Of a DNA stretch of 34,725 nt, positions 17,263 through 25,962 are shown in pieces. Position 1 is the stretch's first letter. Each line of letters starts with the position of its first letter. The position numbers were made by a program, and so were the translations under genes. The notes under the pieces were generated by a model. It worked only from the letters and a program-made list of their open reading frames with translations, made no database searches and was not told the DNA's origin. The stretch is from an uncultured Granulicella sp. (GTDB taxonomy: Bacteria; Acidobacteriota; Terriglobia; Terriglobales; Acidobacteriaceae): NCBI GenBank assembly GCA_937871785.1, contig CALMON010000141.1:1-34725 (forward strand), written 5' to 3'.

Positions 17263-19296
17263 TTGCCGGAAGATGTGCGGCCGCGCAGGGAAAAATCCGT
17301 GACGTTGGTGCTGGGCGGAGTTCGCAGCGGCAAAAGCCGCTACGCGCAGGCTTTCGCCGAACCGTTTGCCCGCGTCACGTTTGTGGCCACCGCCCGCTTC
17401 GACGTGGGCGACCCGGAAATGGCCGCGAAGATCGGGCGGCACCGCGTCGACCGGCCGGGCCATTGGCAGACGGTAGAGGAACCGCTGGAGTTGGCGCGAG
17501 TGGTCGCAGCGGCAGCGGAAGGCGGCTGCGTCGTGATCGACTGCCTGACGCTGTTTGCGGCCAATCTGCTGGAAGCCTGCGGCCGCGACCGGGTGAGTCT
17601 GGAGGCGCGGGTCGCCGGCTTGTGCGACGCGCTGCGCACGGCGGCGGTGCCGGTGGTGCTGGTGTCGAACGAGGTCGGCAGCGGGGTGGTTCCGGCGTAT
17701 GCGTCGGGCCGGCGTTTTCGCGATCTGGTGGGCGAACTGAACCAGCGCGTGGCGGCGGTCGCGGATAGCGTGGTGTACCTGGTGGCGGGGCTGCCGATGG
17801 TGCTCAAAGGGCAAGCGCCCACTTTTTTCGGGACAGATCATGAGACAAAAAAGGGCGTTGAATCCGACGAATTTGTTGGGAGTCGCAAGGGGGGCTGCCT
17901 GATCGCCGGCTCCGCGAGCGGCGTGGGCAAAACGACCGTGGCGCTGGCGATCGTTGCCGGTCTGCGGCGGCGCGGCGTGCGGGTGCAGCCGTTCAAGGGA
18001 GGGCCCGACTTCCTGGACACCGGACACCTGACGCGGATCGCCCGCCGCACGGCGCGCAACGTGGATACCTGGATGCTGTCGCCCGAGGCGAACGTAAAAG
18101 CGGTGCGTGCGGCTGCGGCGGATGCCGACTTCGTGCTGATCGAAGGCATGATGGGGCTGTTCGACGGCAAAAGCGGAGAGACCGACGCGGGCAGCAGCGC
18201 GGAGATCGCCCGGCTGCTGCGGCTGCCGGTGGTTCTGGTGGTCGACGCCGGCAAAAGCGCGCGCAGCCTGGCGGCGGTGGTGCTGGGTTTTGAGATGTTC
18301 GACGCGGCGACGCCGCTGGCCGGGGTGATTCTGAACCGCGTCGCGAGCGAGCGGCACTACGCGATGCTGGCCGCGGCTATCGGGCAGCGTTGCCGCACGC
18401 CAATCCTTGGCTGGCTGCCGCGTGAGCCGGCCATTGCCATTCCGGAGCGGCACCTGGGCCTGCGCACGGCGGAAGAAAGCGGCGGCGACCCTGAGGCGGA
18501 AACCGATCGCCTGGCCGCGCTGGCCGAGCGGTATCTGGACCTCGACGCGCTTGCGACGCTTGATTGCGGACTGCCGTTTCATGCCGCCGCCGTAGAAGCT
18601 CCGTCGGGAGGCGGCTTGCGCGTGCGCATCGGCGTCGCGCGGGACGCGGCGTTCTCGTTTTACTACGAAGACAATTTCGACCTGCTGCGTGAACAAGGGG
18701 CGGAGCTGGTCGAGTTCAGTCCGTTAGCCGACCCTCGCCTGCCGGAAAACCTCGACGCCCTGTACATTGGCGGCGGGTACCCGGAGCTCCATGTGGCGCA
18801 ACTGGCTGACAACCTGTCCATGCTGGCGGACATCCGCGAGTTTGCCGCGCAGGGAAGGCCAGTCTACGCCGAGTGCGGCGGCATGATGCTGCTGGGCGAG
18901 AGCCTGTCTGTGCTCAATCAGCCGCCGGGTTCCGGCGCGGTGGACTACGCCATGGCGGGGGTGCTTCCGCTGCGCCTGGAGATGACCGGCAAGCTGGTCA
19001 AGTTCGGCTATGTGACCGCCGAGTTCACCCGCGACTGCCTGCTGGGCGCGGCGGGAACCACCGCGCGCGGCCATAGCTTTCACTACTCGCGGCTGGTGGG
19101 CGAGCCCACCCTAGAAACGGCCTATCGCGTGCGCTACTCCCTTTCCGGCAAGGACGAAAAGGAAGGATTTACAGCAGGCAATGTGCTGGCGAGCTATGTG
19201 CATCTCCACTTCGGCGCGGCGCCTGCGCTGGCGAAGAGCTTTGTCGCGGCGGCGCAGGCAGCCAAGGGGCAGCGGCGGGTCTTGGTTCAAGTGTGA
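17263..19296 (+). CDS. cobU-cbiA: CobU-CbiA fusion: adenosylcobinamide kinase/guanylyltransferase plus cobyrinate a,c-diamide synthase
   Basis: One continuous frame of about 677 residues encoding two normally separate enzymes. The N-terminal CobU part (about 13-190) has the P-loop GGVRSGKS, the guanylylated His in GRHRVDRPGHW and VSNEVGSGVVP; it activates cobinamide with GTP for nucleotide-loop assembly. After a short linker, the CbiA/CobB part has GSASGVGKTT, PFKGGPDFLDTGH, EGMMGLFDG and the glutaminase nucleophile Cys in AECGGMMLLGES; it amidates cobyrinate side chains a and c. TTG 17263 follows AAGGAG; GTG 17299 is the other reasonable start, and the track start (17170) is too early. The AT-rich linker contains slippery runs discussed in the findings. 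Confidence 0.92.
   Translation: MPEDVRPRREKSVTLVLGGVRSGKSRYAQAFAEPFARVTFVATARFDVGDPEMAAKIGRHRVDRPGHWQTVEEPLELARVVAAAAEGGCVVIDCLTLFAANLLEACGRDRVSLEARVAGLCDALRTAAVPVVLVSNEVGSGVVPAYASGRRFRDLVGELNQRVAAVADSVVYLVAGLPMVLKGQAPTFFGTDHETKKGVESDEFVGSRKGGCLIAGSASGVGKTTVALAIVAGLRRRGVRVQPFKGGPDFLDTGHLTRIARRTARNVDTWMLSPEANVKAVRAAAADADFVLIEGMMGLFDGKSGETDAGSSAEIARLLRLPVVLVVDAGKSARSLAAVVLGFEMFDAATPLAGVILNRVASERHYAMLAAAIGQRCRTPILGWLPREPAIAIPERHLGLRTAEESGGDPEAETDRLAALAERYLDLDALATLDCGLPFHAAAVEAPSGGGLRVRIGVARDAAFSFYYEDNFDLLREQGAELVEFSPLADPRLPENLDALYIGGGYPELHVAQLADNLSMLADIREFAAQGRPVYAECGGMMLLGESLSVLNQPPGSGAVDYAMAGVLPLRLEMTGKLVKFGYVTAEFTRDCLLGAAGTTARGHSFHYSRLVGEPTLETAYRVRYSLSGKDEKEGFTAGNVLASYVHLHFGAAPALAKSFVAAAQAAKGQRRVLVQV
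17809..17861 (+). promoter_or_regulatory. Fusion seam with two in-frame slippery heptamers and an ATGA
   Basis: GGGC-AAGC-GCCC hairpin (17809-17820), then T TTT TTC in frame (17823-17829), ATGA (17840-17843) out of frame, and A AAA AAG in frame (17847-17853). A -1 slip on the first reaches TGA at 17841; a -1 slip on the second reaches TGA at 17859. Either would give a free CobU. The sequence is visible; recoding is a hypothesis. Confidence 0.4.
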
Positions 19297-19335
19297 GGAA
19301 TCAGTGGTGAGTTGTGAGTGGTGGAGAGGTGAAAC

Positions 19336-20217
19336 ATGAGATGTAGAGCCGGATTGCGATGCATGCTGGGGCCGCTGTGGCTGCTGCTGTTCGGCGGCGC
19401 TGTGGCCTGCCATGCGAGCCACACGGTCGTCGATGAAACGGGCCGCACGGTGACGCTGCCGGACCACCCGCGCCGCATCGTGTCGCTGGTGCCCAGCATT
19501 ACGGATGACGTGTACGCTCTGGGCGCGGGCGACGACGTGGTCGGCATCAGCGACTTTGTGAAGTACCCGGCGGAAGCGACCTCGAAGCCTACGGTCGGCT
19601 CGATCCTGAACCCGTCGTTTGAGAAGATCCTCTCCCTGCATCCGGACCTTTTGCTGGGGCAGAAGGTGCAGAACCTGAAAGGCGTCGTAGACGAGGCGGA
19701 GCGTTTCGGCATCCCGTTGTACATCATCGACCCGCATGGCTTTGCGGGCATCTTCAGGTCGATCGCGCATCTGGGCGACGCGCTGAACCGGCAGGCACAG
19801 GCGGCAGCGCTGGACGCGCGGCTGGAGGCGCGCGTCGCCGCGGTGCGGGCGAGTGTCAAGGGCAAACCGGTGGTGAGCGTGTTTCTGCCGGTCTCGTATG
19901 ACCCGGTGATCACGACCGGCAAGGGATCGTTCCTGACCGAGATGATCGAGCTGGCGGGAGGCCACTCGATCACCGACGATATCGCGCAGGAGTGGCCGCA
20001 CGTCAGCATGGAGGCCGTAATCGCGCGGCAGCCCAGGGCGCTGCTCATGATGCGCGGAGGCTCGGTCACGCCAGCCATTTTGAAGACGCGGCCGGGCTGG
20101 GACGCGCTGCCGGCTGTGCAGACGGGGACGATCTATTTCCTCGACAGGAAGTCGAGCTTTTCAAGCCCCGTGGCGGTCGATGCGCTCGAGGACCTGGCCC
20201 GGCAATTTCATCCTTGA
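19336..20217 (+). CDS. btuF: Periplasmic corrinoid-binding protein of ABC transporter (BtuF-like)
   Basis: Substrate-binding protein of the helical-backbone (class III) family, 293 residues. An N-terminal export signal (about 1-28) has a Cys near its end (GAVAC) that could be a lipobox, though a weak one. The mature start VDETGRTVTLPDHPRRIVSLVPS is typical of BtuF/FecB proteins. It should deliver B12 or cobinamide to BtuCD in this locus. It lies 39 bp after the cobU-cbiA gene under riboswitch 1, while its permease and ATPase lie under riboswitch 2. The ATG has GGAGAGGTG upstream. Ligand assignment rests on context. Confidence 0.92.
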   Translation: MRCRAGLRCMLGPLWLLLFGGAVACHASHTVVDETGRTVTLPDHPRRIVSLVPSITDDVYALGAGDDVVGISDFVKYPAEATSKPTVGSILNPSFEKILSLHPDLLLGQKVQNLKGVVDEAERFGIPLYIIDPHGFAGIFRSIAHLGDALNRQAQAAALDARLEARVAAVRASVKGKPVVSVFLPVSYDPVITTGKGSFLTEMIELAGGHSITDDIAQEWPHVSMEAVIARQPRALLMMRGGSVTPAILKTRPGWDALPAVQTGTIYFLDRKSSFSSPVAVDALEDLARQFHP

Positions 20218-20260
20218 ATTCTTGAGCCGGGTTTGTTCTCCGGTTCTGCCACCACAACCA

Positions 20261-20419
20261 CAGCAGGGTGTCGGGAAGCGCGGTGCGAATCCGCCACTAC
20301 CCCGTAACTGTAAGCGCCGAGAGCTTGTGCAGGATGTATTCACGTCACTGGGGCCGAACGGCCCTGGGAAGACAGCACATCGCTCGTTGACGCGCGAAGC
20401 CAGGAGACCGGCCCTGCTG
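20261..20419 (+). promoter_or_regulatory. Cobalamin riboswitch 2
   Basis: Second cobalamin aptamer, in front of the TonB-dependent receptor. Conserved blocks are CGGGAAGCGCGGTGCGAATCC, CCCCGTAACTGTAA, GTCACTGGG, TGGGAAGAC and the B12 box AAGCCAGGAGACCGGCC. P1 is a perfect 8-bp helix, CAGCAGGG (20261-20268) with CCCTGCTG (20412-20419). Only 16 nt later the receptor's ribosome site GAGGGGGA can fold into TCCC/GGGA (20432-20443), so control of translation is likely. No T run is seen. Confidence 0.94.
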
Positions 20420-20448
20420 CCACAGAAAGACTCCCGAGGGGGAACACC

Positions 20449-22995
20449 ATGAAGACACAACGATTTTGCCGTGCCCGAGCACGCACGTACTACGCCGCGG
20501 GGAGCCTGGTGCTGGCTGCTTCAACAATTTCCGCCCAGGTGACGGGCAACACGGCGGCCCCGGTGCAGGTGAGCAAACTGTCCGACCGCACCGCCGCGCG
20601 CGGCACCGTCCACGGCAGGGTTCTGGACCCGCTGGGCGCGGCTGTGGCCGGAGCCAGGGTAGAGCTGCTGTCAGGCGAAACGGTGGTGGCTTCAGCCGTC
20701 GCCGATGGGAGCGGTTTTTACCAGGTGAGCCTGCTGAAGAGCGGCGATTTCCGCCTGCGTTCCGGCGCGGCGAGCTTTGAGCCATCGCTTACCAGTCCGC
20801 GTTATTTCTCCGCAGGCGCCTCTACAGCGATCGACCTGACCGTGGCGACGCCGACCGACACCGAGCAGATCACCGTGACCGCCACCGGAACGCCAACGCC
20901 CATCGCGCAGGTGGCCGGCTCCGTGACGGTGTTGAACGACGACCAGTTTTCGCATGTGCGCGACCTCCAGGAGCCGCTGCGCTACGTTTCCGGCGTGCAG
21001 ATCACGCAGACCGGCCAGGCCGGCGGTACCACCGGCCTGCGCATCCGCGGCTCCAACACGAACGCGAGCAAAGTAGTGATCGACGGCATCAGCGTGAACG
21101 ATCTGGGCGGCGCGGCGGAGTTCGCCAACATTGCCAGTGCGGGCATCGCGCGGATCGAGGTATTGCGTGAACCGGACAGCGCGCTGTATGGGTCCGACGC
21201 CCTGGCCGGGGTCGTGTCGTTCACCACGCGGCGCGGCGGCACACCGCTGCCGCTGATTGACTATGAGGGCGATGCCGGCAACTTCCACACCTACCGGCAG
21301 GAAGCGTCGGTTTCGGGCGCGTCGCATCGCTTCGACTACTTCCTCGACGGCGCGCGCCAGGACACGGGCAACAACCTGCCCAACGACGAATTCCACAATG
21401 CGACGTTCGCCGACAACGTGGGCTTTCAACCGAACGCGACGACCGACCTGCGCTTCACGTTCCGGCATGTTTCAGCCGAAGGCGGCAAGCCGAACGCGAC
21501 GGCGCTGTACGGCATTCCGGACTCGGCGTTCTCGACCGAGCATGACCTCGTGATTGGCGGCACGCTGGACAGCCGCACCACCGACCGCTGGCACAACGTG
21601 CTGCGCTACGGCGGCCTGCGACTGAACTACCAGTACAACAAGCTGGCCCTGGCGGGGATACCGGTTTATACGACGAGCAAGGGCGTCACCAGCATTACCA
21701 GCTACCTGGGCGCTCCGGTCACGATCGTCGGAGCAAACGGCTACAAGGTGAGTGGGCAGGCGACGCTGAACTTCAACCCAAGCTCCCTGGGTACCACGAC
21801 CAACCGGAGCCAGCGCGATTTCGTGTACGGGCAAACAGACTACCGGCTGGATGGGCTGTTCGGCGCGAACTCGCACACGCTGCTGCTGGCCGGCTTCACG
21901 TATACGGATGAGCGCGGCACGGGCATCAGCTCGACGCCGGCGAACCCGAATCCGGCGTACACGCCGGTGGAACGCGGCAACTACTCGACCGCGCTCGAGA
22001 TCAAGGGGGATGCGGCCGGGCGCTTCTTTTACACAGTGGGCACAGGGCTTGAAGACAACGCGGTCTATGGTTTTGCAGCCACGCCGCGCGGGTCGGCGGC
22101 GTATTACCTGGTGCGGCCTTCCAACAACAGCTTTCTGAACGGGACCAAGCTGCATACGAGTTTTTCGAAAGGCATCAAGGGACCGAGCATTTATATTCAG
22201 CAGCACTCGCTGTACTCGCTGATACTGCCCACCAACCCTACGCTCGTGCAGCAGGACAACATCGCGCAGGTCGGTGCGGAGCAGGCGCGCAGCTATGACG
22301 GCGGCGTCGACCAGGAGATCGGTCACGGACGCGCGCGTATCGGTGCAACGTACTTCCACAATGAGTATGGCAACGGCCTGGAGTTCGTATCGCAGGCAAA
22401 CCTGATCGCTACTGGATTTGCCGATGCAAGCAACACGGCGATCAACGGCGGCGCGTACGTCAACAGCCTGGCTTATCGCACGCAGGGGCTTGAGGTGGAA
22501 ATTGAATCCAAGCTCGGCGCTCATCTGTTCGCGCGCGGCGGCTACACGCTGACGGACGGTACGGTGCAGAGATCTTTTGCGTCGTCTGCGCTGAAGCCCA
22601 GCATCAACCCGCTCTTCCCCGGCATCCCGATCGGCACCGGGCCGTTGGTGGGTGGTCGTCCTTTTCGTGTCGCGCGCAACAGCGGCTACTTTGGCCTGCA
22701 GTACACCCGGTCGCGCTGGAACGCGCAACTGAACGGCACGCTGGTAGGGTTCCGCGACGACTCGGATTTTTTGTCAGGCAATCTCATTCTGCCGAACCAC
22801 AATCTGGACGGGCAGTATCAACGGCTGGAGCTTACGGGCGAGTATCGCGTGTCGCACCATCTGTCGGCGTACGTTGAGGCGCAAAACCTGCTTAGCGAGC
22901 GCTACACGGAGGCGTTTGGGTACCCGGCGCTGCCGTTCAACTTTCGGTCGGGGTTGCGCGTTTCGTTTGGTGGAGAATCGTGGAAACTGAAGTAG
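20449..22995 (+). CDS. btuB: TonB-dependent corrinoid receptor (BtuB-like) with carboxypeptidase-regulatory-like domain
   Basis: Outer-membrane receptor of 848 residues. A signal peptide (about 1-30) is followed by a carboxypeptidase regulatory-like beta domain (about 48-115, GRVLDPLGAAVAGARVELLSG in part), a TonB-box-like EQITVTATG near 142, the plug (about 150-265, with GLRIRGSNTNASKVVIDG in part) and a 22-strand-type barrel to the end. BtuB function is inferred from the riboswitch in front and from btuCD behind; plug sequence alone would fit other ligands. The extra N-terminal domain is typical of Bacteroidota and Acidobacteriota receptors. The final 16 bases overlap the btuC start. Confidence 0.93.
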   Translation: MKTQRFCRARARTYYAAGSLVLAASTISAQVTGNTAAPVQVSKLSDRTAARGTVHGRVLDPLGAAVAGARVELLSGETVVASAVADGSGFYQVSLLKSGDFRLRSGAASFEPSLTSPRYFSAGASTAIDLTVATPTDTEQITVTATGTPTPIAQVAGSVTVLNDDQFSHVRDLQEPLRYVSGVQITQTGQAGGTTGLRIRGSNTNASKVVIDGISVNDLGGAAEFANIASAGIARIEVLREPDSALYGSDALAGVVSFTTRRGGTPLPLIDYEGDAGNFHTYRQEASVSGASHRFDYFLDGARQDTGNNLPNDEFHNATFADNVGFQPNATTDLRFTFRHVSAEGGKPNATALYGIPDSAFSTEHDLVIGGTLDSRTTDRWHNVLRYGGLRLNYQYNKLALAGIPVYTTSKGVTSITSYLGAPVTIVGANGYKVSGQATLNFNPSSLGTTTNRSQRDFVYGQTDYRLDGLFGANSHTLLLAGFTYTDERGTGISSTPANPNPAYTPVERGNYSTALEIKGDAAGRFFYTVGTGLEDNAVYGFAATPRGSAAYYLVRPSNNSFLNGTKLHTSFSKGIKGPSIYIQQHSLYSLILPTNPTLVQQDNIAQVGAEQARSYDGGVDQEIGHGRARIGATYFHNEYGNGLEFVSQANLIATGFADASNTAINGGAYVNSLAYRTQGLEVEIESKLGAHLFARGGYTLTDGTVQRSFASSALKPSINPLFPGIPIGTGPLVGGRPFRVARNSGYFGLQYTRSRWNAQLNGTLVGFRDDSDFLSGNLILPNHNLDGQYQRLELTGEYRVSHHLSAYVEAQNLLSERYTEAFGYPALPFNFRSGLRVSFGGESWKLK

Positions 22996-24092
22996 GCAAG
23001 ATCGCCGTTTCGCCGCTTGCGGCTGCTGCCCGAAGGCAGCGACCGGGCGGCGCTGCGGCTGCGCGAGCGTCCACAGCGCGGCAGTCTGCCGTGCTGCTGG
23101 TCCTCGGCGTGGTGCTGATCCTGGCGGTGCTGCTTTCAGCGTCGGTCGGCGCGGTGCGGCTGCCGATGCGGGGAATCGCTGCGACGGTGCTGGGCCGGGT
23201 CGGAGGGCTTGACGACATGCAGCGAACGATTTTGTTCGCGGTGCGGCTGCCGCGCGTGCTGGCCTCGGCGGTCGTCGGCGCGGCGCTGGCGGTGTCGGGC
23301 CTCCTGTTTCAAGGGCTGTTCCGCAATCCGATGGCCGACCCGTACATCATCGGCGCGAGCGGCGGTGCGGGGCTGGGCGCGTGCCTCGCCATTGTGTTCT
23401 TTTCGGAAGTCACGTTTCTGGGCTTCAGCGCGACGGCCTTATTCGCCTTTGCGGGCGCCGTGCTGACCATGGCGCTGGTGTACACGCTGGCGCGCAGCCG
23501 CGGACGCACCGGCGGCATTACGCTGCTGCTGGCCGGCTTTGCGGTCGGCACCATGTTGAGCAACTCGACGTATCTATTTGAGGTGTTCGACCCCAACGGA
23601 ACGCAGGGCGCGCGCATCGTGGCGGCATGGCTGCATGGCGTGATCGGCATTCCGCGCCCGCAGCAGCTTGCGATTACCGTAGGTTTGCTGAGTGCCGGCA
23701 TGCTGCTGGCGTACCCGCTCATGCGACGTCTGAACACGCTGGCGCTGGGCGATGAGTATGCCGACCAGCTCGGCATTCGCGTCGAAGCGACGCGCGTCGG
23801 CATCATCCTGGTGGGCTCGTTGCTCACCGCCCTGGCTGTGTCTTTAGGAGGCCTGATCAGCTTCGCGGGGCTGATCGTTCCGCACGTAGCGCGCCTGCTG
23901 CTCGGCCCCGATCACGTGCGGCTGCTGCCGGTCGTTGCGCTCGCGGGAGCCATTTTTTTAGTGGTGACGGACACCCTGGCACGCACGCTGTTTGCGCCGA
24001 CGGAAATCCCCGTCGGTATCCTGATGGTCTTTATCGGCGGGCCGTTTTTCCTTTGGCTGCTGCGCAAAAGCAAGCGGGAGTATGCGCTATGA
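22980..24092 (+). CDS. btuC: Corrinoid ABC transporter permease (BtuC/FecCD family)
   Basis: Inner-membrane permease, 370 residues, with about ten hydrophobic segments and the family landmarks LPRVLASAVVGAALAVSG, GLFRNPMADPYIIGASGGAGLGA (quoted in part) and SLGGLISFAGLIVPHVARLL. With BtuD and BtuF it forms the B12/cobinamide importer. A basic/Ala-rich cytosolic stretch of ~38 residues precedes helix 1. The GTG start at 22980 follows GGTGGAGAATC and lies within the last codons of the receptor gene, giving a 16-base overlap. The stop overlaps the btuD ATG as ATGA. Confidence 0.93.
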   Translation: METEVGKIAVSPLAAAARRQRPGGAAAARASTARQSAVLLVLGVVLILAVLLSASVGAVRLPMRGIAATVLGRVGGLDDMQRTILFAVRLPRVLASAVVGAALAVSGLLFQGLFRNPMADPYIIGASGGAGLGACLAIVFFSEVTFLGFSATALFAFAGAVLTMALVYTLARSRGRTGGITLLLAGFAVGTMLSNSTYLFEVFDPNGTQGARIVAAWLHGVIGIPRPQQLAITVGLLSAGMLLAYPLMRRLNTLALGDEYADQLGIRVEATRVGIILVGSLLTALAVSLGGLISFAGLIVPHVARLLLGPDHVRLLPVVALAGAIFLVVTDTLARTLFAPTEIPVGILMVFIGGPFFLWLLRKSKREYAL

Positions 24093-24868
24093 CAGCTTTT
24101 CCGGGAGTGGCGCTGCTCGACGTGCGCGGGGCTTCGTTCGGGTACGGGGAAAGACGCGTGCTGGAGGACGTTTCGCTGACCGTAAAGCAAGGCAGTTGCG
24201 TGGCCCTGATCGGGCCGAACGGCGTCGGTAAAACGACGCTGCTGCGGCTGATTTCGGGCGCCTTGCGGCCTTTGCACGGACAGGTGCTGCTGCGCGGCGA
24301 GGCGGTTGCGGATTTCGACCGCCGGCAGCGTGCGCGGGCGGTTGCCCTGGTGCCGCAGCAGCTCGATGTGCCGTTCGAGTTCACGGTGGAACAGATCGTT
24401 GAGCAGGGCCGCAGTCCCTATCTCGGCAGGTTGCGCGGGCTGCGGCGTGAAGATCGCGAGGCCGTAGAGTGGGCGATGGAGCTGGCCGACGTGACGGGGC
24501 TGCGCGACCGCGTGTTCAACGAGCTGAGTGGCGGCGAAAAGCAGCGCGTCAAGATTGCGCTGGGGCTGGCACAGGAGCCCGAATTGCTTCTGCTCGACGA
24601 GCCCACGCAGAACCTCGACATCGGCCGGCAGGTGGAGCTGCTCGACCTGCTCCATTGCCTGCGCGGCCGCGGCGTGACGATCCTGGCGTCGATCCACGAT
24701 CTGCACCTGGTCGCGGGCAATTTCGACGCGGTGCACCTGCTCGCTCCGGGGCATCGGCTGCGCAGCGGCGCGGCGGAAGACGTGCTGACGCCGGAGCTGC
24801 TGGCGGAGGCGTTCGGTTGCGCGCCGGGGCGGCATCCGCTGCTGATGCCGGCGGGAAGGAACGCATGA
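24089..24868 (+). CDS. btuD: Corrinoid ABC transporter ATPase (BtuD)
   Basis: Cytosolic ATPase of the BtuCDF importer, 259 residues. Walker A is GPNGVGKTT (about 40-48), followed by the Q-loop at LVPQQLD, the signature LSGGEKQR, Walker B LLLLDEPT and the switch His in SIHDLHL. All catalytic residues are intact. I use ATG 24089, 12 codons inside the track ORF, because it forms the ATGA overlap with btuC and begins at the usual family position. The next gene starts in its stop codon in the same way. Confidence 0.94.
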   Translation: MTAFPGVALLDVRGASFGYGERRVLEDVSLTVKQGSCVALIGPNGVGKTTLLRLISGALRPLHGQVLLRGEAVADFDRRQRARAVALVPQQLDVPFEFTVEQIVEQGRSPYLGRLRGLRREDREAVEWAMELADVTGLRDRVFNELSGGEKQRVKIALGLAQEPELLLLDEPTQNLDIGRQVELLDLLHCLRGRGVTILASIHDLHLVAGNFDAVHLLAPGHRLRSGAAEDVLTPELLAEAFGCAPGRHPLLMPAGRNA

Positions 24869-25962
24869 GCGATCTTTGGCGCGAGCTGTGCGGCGGAATC
24901 GAGCCGGTTTCGGAAGCATGGCGCGAAACGGCGCTGCGGCGGCTCGATACGCTGACCAAACCGTTGGGAAGTCTCGGTCGGCTGGAAGCCGTTGCGGCGC
25001 AGTGGGTGGCGGTTCGGCGCGAGCGCTGGGACGAGCCGATGCGCAAGGGCGTGACGATTTTCGCGGCCGACCACGGCGTGACCGCGGAAGGTGTGAGTGC
25101 ATATCCGAGTGCCGTCACCGAGCAGATGGTGCTGAACTTCCTGCGCGGCGGCGCGGCGGTGAACGTGCTGGCGCGGCTGCATGGCGTGGACCTTAGCATC
25201 GTCGACGTGGGCGTGGCGGCGAACTTCGATGAGGCCCCGGGGCTCGTGCGGTGCAAGGTGGCGCGGGGAACCGCCAACCTGCGACGGGAAGCGGCGATGA
25301 CCGCGGAGCAGCTTGACGCGGCGCTGGCGGTCGGCGCGGAGATGGCGGACCGGGCAGCAGAGCGCGGACAAACGCTGGTTGCGGTCGGCGAGATGGGCAT
25401 CGGCAACACGACGGCGGCGAGTGCGATCACGTCTGTGTTGACGGGCCTTGCCGCGAGTGCCGTCGTGGGGCGCGGAACGGGGGCCTCGGCGGAGATGGTG
25501 GCGCGCAAGGTGGAGGTCGTTACGTCTGCCGTGCGGCATCACTTCGGCGTGGCGGCGAGGGTGCTGGCCGAAGACATTCTGCGCTGCGTCGGTGGGCTGG
25601 AGATTGCGGCCATGGCTGGCATGATGCTGCGCGCGGCGCGGCTCGGGGTTGCGGTTGTGGTCGACGGCTTTATATCGACGGCTGCTGCGGCGCTGGCTGC
25701 CGAAAGCGCACCGGGATTGCGCGGGTACCTGTTCGCAGGGCACTGTTCGGAAGAGCCGGGACACGGCTTGCTGCTGGAGCGGCTCGGATTGCGGCCGCTG
25801 CTGACGCTCGGCATGCGGCTGGGTGAAGGGTCGGGCGCAGTGCTGGCGATGCCGGTACTCGAGTCGGGCGTAGCCCTGCTGCGCGAGATGGCGACGTTTG
25901 CCTCGGCCGGCGTCAGCGAAGCGGATGTTGAACCGGCAGCGGCCAACGAGGCTGAAGGATGA
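24865..25962 (+). CDS. cobT: Nicotinate-nucleotide--dimethylbenzimidazole phosphoribosyltransferase (CobT)
   Basis: Transfers phosphoribose from nicotinate mononucleotide to 5,6-dimethylbenzimidazole, giving alpha-ribazole phosphate. The 365-residue length is normal. Landmarks are LTKPLGSLGRLE near 30, FAADHGVTAEGVSAYP near 67, GEMGIGNTTAASA near 175 and the C-terminal MRLGEGSGAVLA holding the catalytic Glu. The track ORF begins 132 codons too early in the btuD shadow; ATG 24865 overlaps the btuD stop as ATGA. With bluB in the same operon, the DMB base can be made and used locally. Confidence 0.95.
   Translation: MSDLWRELCGGIEPVSEAWRETALRRLDTLTKPLGSLGRLEAVAAQWVAVRRERWDEPMRKGVTIFAADHGVTAEGVSAYPSAVTEQMVLNFLRGGAAVNVLARLHGVDLSIVDVGVAANFDEAPGLVRCKVARGTANLRREAAMTAEQLDAALAVGAEMADRAAERGQTLVAVGEMGIGNTTAASAITSVLTGLAASAVVGRGTGASAEMVARKVEVVTSAVRHHFGVAARVLAEDILRCVGGLEIAAMAGMMLRAARLGVAVVVDGFISTAAAALAAESAPGLRGYLFAGHCSEEPGHGLLLERLGLRPLLTLGMRLGEGSGAVLAMPVLESGVALLREMATFASAGVSEADVEPAAANEAEG

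Noticed and set aside
17014-18696. 560-aa minus-strand ORF opposite cobU-cbiA
   Set aside because: Arg/His/Gln-rich composition typical of a shadow frame; the plus strand encodes clear CobU and CbiA motifs.
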